Assembly (NCBI GenBank): GCA_943737045.1
Contig: CALSFV010000113.1
Coordinates: 1-64,000 of the forward strand
Direction: 5' to 3'
Length of the DNA: 64,000 nucleotides
From: Parapristionchus giblindavisi
Taxonomy: Eukaryota; Nematoda; Chromadorea; Rhabditida; Diplogasteridae
Position numbers and translations under genes: made by a program. The notes beneath the pieces were generated by a model that saw only the letters and a list, made by a program, of their open reading frames with translations, made no database searches and was not told the origin of the DNA. This document shows positions 50,301 to 61,900 of this stretch, one piece after another (position 1 is the first letter of the stretch; each line of letters opens with the position of its first letter).

Positions 50301-52933
50301 AATATTGATTATTGATTGATTTAAACGGTACGATCAATGAATATTGAAAGAAATTAGGTATCAGAATCATTTTGCATTAATTGCTCGTCCAATCTTTCAA
50401 TATTGATTCTTTGGAACACACGTGGTGTATGGCGTGGTTTTATAAATAATAGTAATAAATAATAAAGTAATAATATGGTTACAGCGTGAATGTGACAAAC
50501 TGCGTTCTGTTCTTGAACAAAAGGCACAATCAGCTGCATCTCCACATAATGATTCACCCAATGGAGGAGGAACACCAAGAAATGATGAACTTGAACGATC
50601 TGAATCGGTATCATACTTTTATCTACCATATTGGTTACACTCTTAATCTGCATTGGTACAGTATACCTACCGTATTCCTTGTCCCATTATTTTCCAGACC
50701 CATACTTTATGCCCAATACCCTCAATTCGTTTACTCTGTTTTTGATATTGAATTCTTTTTCATAGAGTATATCCATTTGTAACTAGATGAAATAGGATAG
50801 AAGAGTAAAATGGATTACCGTTCTTCGCTTATTAAATAGATTCCTATGGGTTGCAAACTCTCCAAGAAGAAAAGCATCGCAAAATTTCCTGATTGAAACA
50901 ACTGCTCTCTTGGTGTATACTGTTGTTAATATAAAATACAATGTTACTGAGGGGTCATCTATCCTCATCGTAGGCTGTAGTATATCTCAATTGCATTATC
51001 TAGAGTAACCCATTGAAATAACTATATTATTATAGACTCGTCATCAATTGGGAGGTGATCCAACAGTAGCTTCATCAGCACGAGCAAAGAAGTTAGCTGT
51101 ATCAGCTGAACCAACTAAATTGGATGCTAAACCAGCCACACTTCAACATCATATCAAGACTGCTGCGTTAGTTTTATTCATATTTTACTACTTATATTAT
51201 GTTTAGCCTTGCATAGGTTAATTTCATTACTCATTAACAAATTTGCGGAGAAAGAAAAATCAAATTAATGAATGCGAAACATTTAGAAATATCGCGCTAA
51301 TGTGCTTGATATTCTTGCATTCATTGAGAAATGTGTCATTTCTGTATGTATTAAACATCTCGCATATTAACAGACATATGTAAATACTCTTAGAACCAAT
51401 AGGAGAATGGTTAACATGGGTTCAAAATTTTGTATTTTTTCAGAGAAAAAAGAAATGCTCACTTATGATATTTTTTCATTGAACAAAATCAAATAAATCG
51501 TTTTCAATTATTTAAAATACGAGTAAAACATGCATACCCTATATATTATTGATTGTTTTCAGATCGAAACAGTTGATTCGTGATTCCGTTCATAAGAATG
51601 ATTTCCTGAAGCAGTTGGCGAAGGAGCAAATCATCGAACTCGTTGAGTGCATGTATGAGATGAGAGCCAGAGCCGGACAATGGGTAATTCAAGAGGGAGA
51701 ACCGGGAGATAGACTATTCGTTGTTGCTGGTGAGTATGTCTATGATACGATACAATGTCCACTACTTGATTGACATTATGCAAGGTTTAAAAATCAGTTG
51801 TTCTCAGATATGGTCCATGGTTATCCCACGGCCAAAAAATGCGGGTGGGTAACGTAGATTTTCGGCAAAAAATGCGGGAAATTAAAACTTTTTTTTAAAA
51901 CTCCGTTATTATTTCAGTTGACAGTTAGACTATTTATCGTACAGTGAGAACGAGAACTGATTTTAATAATATGCGATTTCGTTCAATACTGTATGCATAA
52001 TATCTCAATCTGATCGGGTACCGACAGAGAAAAACAACTCAGAAATTTAGTGATCATTGCGTTTAAGAGGATTTCCAGCGCGTTATCCCATGGTACCTAC
52101 GGTGGGATAATGCTCTGGCAAATGAGTTTGACGCATTCGTTTTACATTTCCATGTGGAAAATTGGAATCTCTGTCGGTACGCGACGAGAAATGACGTAAA
52201 AAATAATTTTTATATGCTAAGACCAAGGAAATAGAAAAAATAAATTCAGTACGCGATAATCATGCCTGAAAATGCACCCCTCCAAACAACACTTTCCCCA
52301 CTATAATTTTCATATTTCTTATTGTCCACTGTGTTCTCTGTCGGTACGCGACTCTCTAAACGATAAATCAATTTTTTTGAATCAATTAATATTTCGGTTC
52401 TTGTTAACGTTAAATTCCGACACAGCGTACTAATATCACTTCACTGAACTTAAAGATCGTACTCTTCTCATATTCGTACTCATTTATTCAGTTTGCTACC
52501 ATACTCTTTTCTTCATTTTTTTTCGACATGATTGATTAATTAATATTTTTTTCAAGTTAACATTTTTCGAAATTTTGCGGGTGGGTTACCTACTTAAAAA
52601 AATTGCGGGTGGGTCTATCCCATGGGATAACCATGGACCATGTCTGGTTGCTCTTCTTGATAGTTTGTGAGATTAAAACTGCATTAGACTAAATTAGTAG
52701 TACATTCACTTCCAATATCTGTGCCAACAATCTGGCGCCATTTTTGTGATTGGCTAAAAAGATGAAGAATACTGGTGTGAGATTAAAGAAAGGTGATTGA
52801 GACAAGGAGATTAGATAAAGAAAATGATGATGATGGAAATGAAGAATGAAGAATGTATTGACTAATAGTAATATGGTTGAAAGAGTAGACAAAGATTGGT
52901 TCATTTATGTCTTCATCCACTTCTCATATTCAT

Positions 52934-52999
<66 letters not shown>

Positions 53000-55900
53000 T
53001 ATTCATTCATTCAATACACAAAGCTTTATCTCATTCAATTGAAAACATCACCAATATCCAAGCAAAACATTTGTTCGTCTAATTAAGGAATGAGTCATCA
53101 TGATGTTGATCTTTGTTCTTTACTCATTCAGAGGGTGAACTACAAGTTTCCCGTGAGGGTCAAGTACTCGGTGTCATGAGAGCGGGTACGGTAATGGGAG
53201 AGCTCGCCATTCTATACAATTGTACCAGGTTTGATCTTTGATCTTTTGCCTTATGCATGACCTTTGTTATGTATGTGTGGAATGATCAGTGTTTTGATTG
53301 TGTTATCGTTGTCGATGTTTTGATTGAATTGGGTTAATGTGAAACCGTTGAATTTCATTCGTTTACGTTTGGTTGAAAAATGAAGTGGATGATCATATGA
53401 TATAAAGAGTAAGAAGAGCATAGAACACATGGAAAGTGAGAATGATGTGAGTAATGAGGAGAAGAAAGAGATGGGAATGAAAGATACCGATTGTCCATCC
53501 TCTAACCTCTATGATGAAATGGAGATAGACACATGAAGATATGATACATGATATTCTCTCGAGTATCTTATTCTTGTACTACTCCTTTTGGAACTACCAA
53601 GTATTTGTCTGGACGAATCAAATAAAAATAAACACACTTGTCACTCTATCTCAATAACGACATAACAACATGTTCACAATATTGCATCCCAAACGAAAGA
53701 AGTAATGGTTTTATAGGGATGTTTTCGGTCATATGCTGGCCAAAGTATTACATAGTATGACGGAAACGAACCTGCTATTGAAGTTGAAGAGTGGAAAGTT
53801 GAAAGAGATTATGAGATTAATGAGAAACCCCCTATGGTGAACTTTTTTCTGTTGTTGAGAACTTGATTGAGAGATGTAAAGAAGTTGTATGAGTTTCATT
53901 TGCGATCTTTATGTCTGTTTCTATCTCTCTACCTCTAGTTCTTTCTCTATCTGTCTCTTCTATTCACTTACTAGGTCGACAGTGTCATATGGTCGATCAT
54001 CAAAGCAAGTAAAAGTACCCGAGGGACATTATATTGCGCGATTATTCAGCTTTTTATAATACATAAATTCACATACAATTGCAGACTGACCTTAATGCAT
54101 GGGAAATACGGTTGAATTGTTTTTTTTTATAATTTGTCTTTTATTTTGAAATGTTTTATAATTCAGTCTGCACTCTACATTTCATCTCTGTCTTACATTT
54201 ACTATATTTCATGGTTATAGTGAATGGTGTAATAAGTGTAGCGTGTAAGCCATCGTAGGCGTCGATAGAAACAGCGAACAGCTAAAGTTCATTTCCATAC
54301 AATTCAATTTTCTCTGCCCTTTCTGTCTCACTGTTATTCACTAGTCCTTCCACAATCGTAGTTGTGATAATAGCTTTTGTACCATTCAACAATATTAAGT
54401 CCTGTCCCGCTGAGAGACAGATTCATGAAAAATAGTACCTCAAGAGAATGTTGACATAAACTGAAAACAACTCCAGGGACTCGCACTCTGTATCCTATAC
54501 CCCTTCAACCTCCTTCATCCATCAATAGTCCTTCTTCTTCTTTTACCGACAACGACTTATTTTGGTTTAAGCATGTTTTCTGACTCTTTTGGAATACATT
54601 ATGGGATACGGTTGGATGGATCTAGTGTGATCCATAAGGAAGAAAAGGAATGAGCAATCCATTCATTCATTCCCTCAACATCGACACTCTCGTCATTGTC
54701 TACATGTTTTATTATACCAGTTGACCCTTGAAGAAACCACTTCAATTGCTCCACAGAAGCAAGTGATAGAGAAGGAAGGACGTATCATTCTGAAGCCGGG
54801 TTCTCTCATCTTCCCATCTCAATCTATCTACGGCTAATTAAAACTTTCGTCGCCTTCATCTTTTGTTGTCCCGATTACCAGAGCATTGGTATTCTCGATT
54901 GTCAATTGTTATGCACTATTATTCATAGTGGTGTTCTTTTGACACTTTGCCCCTTCCCCCTTCTCTCTCGCTCTCTCGTCTCTTCGCTCTCTCGTTACGA
55001 ACACCATTCAAGTATTCAAGCACTACTGAAGAAGAAGAAAAGCATAGCGGTCTAAAGGATCGTACGAACCCCATCGCTCTCTACTATAAACCGTCTACTA
55101 TTGAATCGAATCAGTCCATTTCTCTTCTTTCTCATATTCGTCTCTATCCCAACAGTGTTCATCTCTATCCAATCCCTCGCTATTCTATCTCTTTTTCTAC
55201 CTGCCTCTTCCTCTAACTTCTCTCACTCTCTGTGCCATACCTGAGAGCATACCTGAGCACCGTTGATCGGTTCGATCAAGCAAAAGAAGAAGTGAATAGA
55301 GTGAATTAGATAGGAAAAGAACGTTCGTCTATTTTCGATCGCGTTTAACTCTGTTCGTCTGCTCTGCTATCTCTTATCTATTCATTTGGATAGCAAGTCT
55401 CGTGATTATCAACTCCGCATCCCCACTACCTATTTTCCATCTAATCTGTTAACAGTTTATCGATTAGTTGATTATTTCCTGCGAACGATTATCCAGGTGT
55501 TAGGAAGGACGCACGTTCATCACTTGTAATATATATATGGAGTAACAAGAACAGACACGCCACGGACGGCAAGCGTTCGAGGGTTATTATCTGGAGATAA
55601 CGATTTTGACACGGATATAATATTCGTCTATTCTACTCTATTCTATCCTACCTTTCCACTCTTCATTCCTTCCTCTTCCCTGTACTTATTCTCCATTATC
55701 CCCATTCCACTCTCATTCTTGGATATATCAAATCGAAGAAGGATCATCTCCATATCTCTACTACATCTGTTATTGTTATTATTATTGGACGATCTTCAAT
55801 TCTCCAACTCTACCCCCCCCCCTTTTTCTTTACCTCTTTCCATTACTGTTTGAGAACCTCAATTTGTGGGCGGAGTCACTGTTGTGATCGTTTATCGAGT

Positions 55901-58900
55901 CCGTCCTTCTTCAACTACAATACTTACTTTCTTACTCTGATCATCACCCGAGATAGAGAATAAGATAGAATGACCTCGATGCTATGTTGCTTCCACTACT
56001 CATCTCAACCATCCACATCAAAAGTGGCGGACGTATCGGCCGTTGCGTTGCCCTCTGTGGCATATCCCCGTGTACATAAGAAAAGGCGGTTAACGACCAA
56101 GAAACCTGACGTCAACGTTGTTACCATTACTGATGGCATTGTTGCTGATCCATCGAAGCTATCAATTACCCCCAATAGTCCGAGAAGGAGATCCTCAACG
56201 GATTCTGGATGTGCATCAGAAGCCTCGACGTCATCTTCAACCTCATCAGTATCAGTAGAAGCTGTCTTTTCGTCTTCTATGAAAGGTGCCTCTCGAATGG
56301 TTCGGAAGCTGGCGACTGTTCTGCAAAATACGACGTAAGACATATTCAGTAATTTTTACTCTTTGTTTCTTGTCCATGATCTCTCATAGAATTATCGTAC
56401 TTTGTCCTTTTGTTATTCCTTATATGGTATTTAGTGCGTAGTCGAAACATTCTATCTATGTCTACCAGCCCTTGATTTTTATCTGGTGAAATTAACTCCA
56501 TTATCTCTATTGCTCTACTTACTCGAAAACAATCGGACAAAGGCTATATCTGTCTCTGTTTGTCTGTATGCCTGTTTGTGTCTATCAATCTCATTTTATT
56601 TACTCTATATCTGCTCATTCATGGCTCCATCTATTGAGTCTAACCGCCCTTTATGTCTGTCCGGGTTCATTCTAATTATCTCTTTTATCATCACGATTTA
56701 ATCTCTACCTGATATAGCTATTAATCTTCATTATCAACCCCTCATTCACTAACTCCTCCCTGCTATCTTTCTCTTTTTCTGTCATCATTGCTCACCACTT
56801 GTTTATGAACTATTTCTTTGATGAGTTTGATCAGAGAATGAATAACGATTAGAGGAAAACTATGGAAGGAATGTTGAAAGAACTGATAAAGAGATATTAA
56901 CTTTAGTCCATGGTAGCTATTTGTCACCTTTTATTGGTTGACCTGTTCCGAGTCACATCATAGCACTCTTCATGTACCCTACCAATCACCCATCCATCCC
57001 CTTCCTACTCTATTATGTTCAATTTGTTCTTCTCTCACATAGATCTACGAGAGTAATAGTGAGAGAATGATTTTAATGTTGAGCGTACTCTGCATTCTTT
57101 TGGATTAACCAAGATTTTAAATATTAAACGGACCAAAGACCTTTGGCTCTTATTGGTTGATGTTTAAAAAAACTTTCTCTAATGAAGATAGTATTGCGGA
57201 GAGTTGTACCCCAATAATATATGAATTGATTGTAAGTAGTTCGGGAAGTAGAATAAAAATTTGACCTTGATATCCATAAGTTATCTGCCCTCGGTAGAGT
57301 TAAAAAGTGAAGAAATGTGGAACGGATTAGTCGGCAGATTGAGAAGAGCTGTCCTATCGAGTTTTCATTCAATATATCCAACACTCTAATTTTGACACTG
57401 TATTGATAAATGGGATACATGAATTTTGGATATAAATGGGATACATGAAAATTTGAGATATTTGCGCTAGTGTGACTAGTAAAGAGAGATGAAGAACGCA
57501 ATGTCTCAATTGTATACTATCGTATCTCTACTTCATCTTCTCTATCAGAAATGTCATCGACATGAACTGTATCTCATTATATACTTTATTTTGTGACTTG
57601 ATTCACCATCAGTTAAATAGTCTTCCTCCCATATATGTAGTGTGTATGCATTCATTGGGCCATCTTTATATCTAACATGAACCATTCTTTCACTTCAATG
57701 CACCCTATTCATTTGGATTATACGAGAGAAACTGTGTGGTGGTCACTATTGCAAGTGGAACCGAATCAGCAGGACATCGACTGTATATTTACTTGGGTCA
57801 TCACTTTTGTAGAATGATATGAAAGGGAAAGACATATATAACATAACATATTTCGCATATAAACATGTATGTTGGGTGATTGTTTATGTTGATCGATTAA
57901 GTGGAGGGTAATTGCTGTTGGATTGAGAGAATAGTAGAGTATAGTATCATTTCTACCATCGATTATCATCGGAGTGCATCAAAGAGGGATGGTGAATAAT
58001 AGCATTGATGGTAGTAGAAAAGAGTAGATGAAGAACATTTATTATACTATATTATTCTACTCTTTTTCTCTATTCGTCCACTATCTCGTTATAGCTACAG
58101 TTCGCAAGAGTGAAACGAGTTGGGAAGAAGTCGAGAAAGTAAGACACTGTTGAAGAGGTGGAAATGATTAAAATGGCAGTGGTTGGGATGTGAAGTGTTG
58201 ATATGATTAGTTTTACCATGTTATGTACTTCATCCTTGAAAAAGGATTAACACTTTGTCCAAACTCGATCGGGACCAGGTGTGTGCGGAAAGTGATTTGC
58301 CAATTGCCGAAATTGCTTTACGGCAAAGGCAAACGAATTCCCCCTTAGAGCACACCCTTGATCTGGACTACTTGTTTGTCTGCCTGTCTGTATGTTGGTA
58401 GATGTATCAATTAACGATTGAATAATTGAATAATTGGCATGAATTCAGGACTGCCTCAGTACAAGCATTATCAGACGTTCAACTATGGGTACTCGATCGA
58501 TCAGTATTCCAAATGATTACCATGAGATTGGGTATGGAAAGACAACAACAGTTGATGAGCTTCCTCACCAAGGTACGGTAGGAATGATCTTTGATCTCTA
58601 GAAATGTTTGATGTTTGATCTCTGAATCGTCATCATTCTAGGTTTCAATCTTCGAGAACCTTGGAGAGGATCGAATCTCAAAGATTGCTGATGTCATGGA
58701 TCAGGATTACTATGCAGGAGGACATCACATTATTCGTCAAGGAGAAAAGGTAATCGATAATTAATTTATTGATTAAATCAGCTGACTATTGTATTTTGTT
58801 CTTTTTGCATGCAATCACGTGAACGGTATGAGATGATATGAATAGATAGATACTTTGACATTTCTTTTATTCCTATCATTTGATATGTGTGATTGTATAT

Positions 58901-61900
58901 GTTCTATCCTCTACAAACATTCATTCTCTCATTCTTCTCTTCTTCAGGGTGATACATTCTTCATCATCAACAGTGGCCAAGTGAAGGTTACCCAACAGGT
59001 CGAGGGAGAGTCTGAACCCCGAGAAATTCGGGTCCTCAATCAGGTACGGTATGAAATTATTTTCCGATCGATTTATGCACTGTCAGAGTTTAATGGTCAA
59101 ATGTTGATCTTTAACGTTCCTCTATGCTTATTATTACTATTAGACTCTAAATAATAGTTTAACAAATTTGATATTTCAATATTTAATGAATCTCTTACAG
59201 GGTGACTTCTTCGGAGAACGTGCCCTTCTAGGAGATGAACTACGTACGGCCAACATAATAGCCATGAGTCCAGGAGTTGAAGTGCTCACTCTTGATAGGT
59301 TTGTTGTGTAATATAAAGAACGAAATCAAATGTCACAATTTCGGTGGATATAGAAAATATGAAAGATGAATGTTCCTTCCGTGAAAAGCCATGGTTAGTG
59401 TGGATGGAATGTGTGAGATGAGATGGATAATATTATATTTTGATTCTTTATCCAAATAAAACAATGAACTCATCTTATTTATTTATAGAGAATCGTTCCT
59501 CAAATTGATAGGAGATATTGACGCTGTCAAAAAGGATTACGGTGACTCTGATAGAGTCGCTGCCATGATACCCATTACTGAACCACCCAGTCCTACCAAG
59601 GTACTGTATAATAATTTTCGATTTATCCATTGATTATATTGATTTATTGTAGGTTGCACTTCAAGAGGAGTTTGCCCAAGTTACTCTTCGTAATCTTAAA
59701 CGTCTCGCCACACTTGGAGTAGGAGGATTTGGTCGAGTTGAACTGGTGAGTGATCTTTGATTGTTACTCTAACTCAATCAATTGTTGTGTAGGTATGCAT
59801 CAACGGCGACAAATCACGAACATTTGCATTGAAAGCCCTTAAGAAGAAACATATTGTGGATACACGACAACAGGAACATATCTTTGCTGAGAGAAATATA
59901 ATGCTTGAGATGAGCACTGATTGGATTGTAAAGTTAGTCATTACGATTGAAGTGGGCGGAGATTAATCTATCAATCAATATTATAGACTCTATAAGACGT
60001 TCCGTGACACAAAATACGTGTACATGATGCTGGAAGTGTGTCTAGGTGGTGAACTGTGGACGACTCTTCGTGATAGAGGTATGCATAGTGACTTACCCAT
60101 GGGAAACCCCGTAAACCAGAGGTATGCATAGTGAGTTACCCATGGGAAACCCCGTAAACCCGAGGTATGTATAGTGTCTTACCCATGGGAAACCCCGTAA
60201 ACCCGAGGTATGTATAGTGTCTTACCCATGGGAAACCCCGTAAACCCGAGGTATGTATAGTGTCTTACCCATTGGAAACCCCGTAAACCAGAGGTATACA
60301 TAGTGTCTTACCCATTGGAAACCCCGTAAACCAGAGGTATGCATAGTGTCTTACCCATGGAAAACCCCGTAAACCAGAGGTATGCATAGTCGCTTACCCA
60401 TGGGAAACCCCGTAAACCAGAGGTATGCATAGTGTCTTACCCATGGGAAACCCCGTAAACCAGAGGTATGCATAGTGTCTTACCCATGAGAAACCCCGTA
60501 AACCAGAAGGATGCATTGAGTCTTACCCATGGGAAACCTTTAAACCCGAGGTATGTGTAGTGTCTTACCCACGGAAAACCCCGTAAACCAGAGGTATGCA
60601 TAGTGACTTACCCATGGGAAACCCCGTAAACCAGAGGTATGCATAGTGAGTTACCCATGGGAAACCCCGTAAACCCGAGGTATGTATAGTGTCTTACCCA
60701 TGGGAAACCCCGTAAACCCGAGGTATGTATAGTGTCTTACCCATGGGAAACCCCGTAAACCCGAGGTATGTATAGTGTCTTACCCATTGGAAACCCCGTA
60801 AACCAGAGGTATACATAGTGTCTTACCCATTGGAAACCCCGTAAACCAGAGGTATGCATAGTGTCTTACCCATGGAAAACCCCGTAAACCAGAGGTATGC
60901 ATAGTCGCTTACCCATGGGAAACCCCGTAAACCAGAGGTATGCATAGTGTCTTACCCATGGGAAACCCCGTAAACCAGAGGTATGCATAGTGTCTTACCC
61001 ATGAGAAACCCCGTAAACCAGAAGGATGCATTGAGTCTTACCCATGGGAAACCTTTAAACCCGAGGTATGTGTAGTGTCTTACCCACGGAAAACCCCGTA
61101 AACCAGAGGTATACATAGTGTCTTACCCATGGGAAACCCCGTAAACCCGAGGTATGTATAGTGTCTTACCCATGGGAAACCCCGTAAACCCGAATTATGT
61201 ATAGTGACTTACCCATGGGAAACCCCGTAAACCCGAGGTATGTATAGTGTCTTTCCCATGGGAAACCCCGTAAACCAGAGGTATGCATAGTGTCTTACCC
61301 ATGGGAAACCCCGTAAACCCGAGGTATGTATAGTGTCTTACCCATGGAAAACCCCGTAAACCAGAGGTATGCATAGTGTCTTACCCATGGGAAACCCCGT
61401 AAACCCGAGGTATGTATAGTGTCTTACCCATGGGAAACCCCGTAAACCCGAGGTATGTATAGTGTCTTACCCATGGAAAACCCCGTAAACCAGAGGTATG
61501 CATAGTGTCTTTCCCATGGGAAACCCCGTAAACCAGAGGTATGCATAGTGTCTTACCCATGGGAAACCCCGTAAACCCGAGGTATGTATAGTGTCTTACC
61601 CATTGGAAACCCCGTAAACCAGAGGTATACATAGTGTCTTACCCATTGGAAACCCCGTAAACCAGAGGTATGCATAGTGTCTTACCCATGGAAAACCCCG
61701 TAAACCAGAGGTATGCATAGTCGCTTACCCATGGGAAACCCCGTAAACCAGAGGTATGCATAGTGTCTTACCCATGGGAAACCCCGTAAACCCGAGGTAT
61801 GTATAGTGTCTTACCCATGAGAAACCCCGTAAACCAGAAGGATGTATTGAGTCTTACCCATGGGAAACCCCGTAATCCCGAGGTATGTATAGTGTCTTAC

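Noticed and set aside
33037..55873. GTGGGCGG as a shared egl-4 promoter box (33037 and 55866)
   Set aside because: The same octamer also occurs inside an ordinary intron at about 59952, so its presence before two start exons is not informative by itself.
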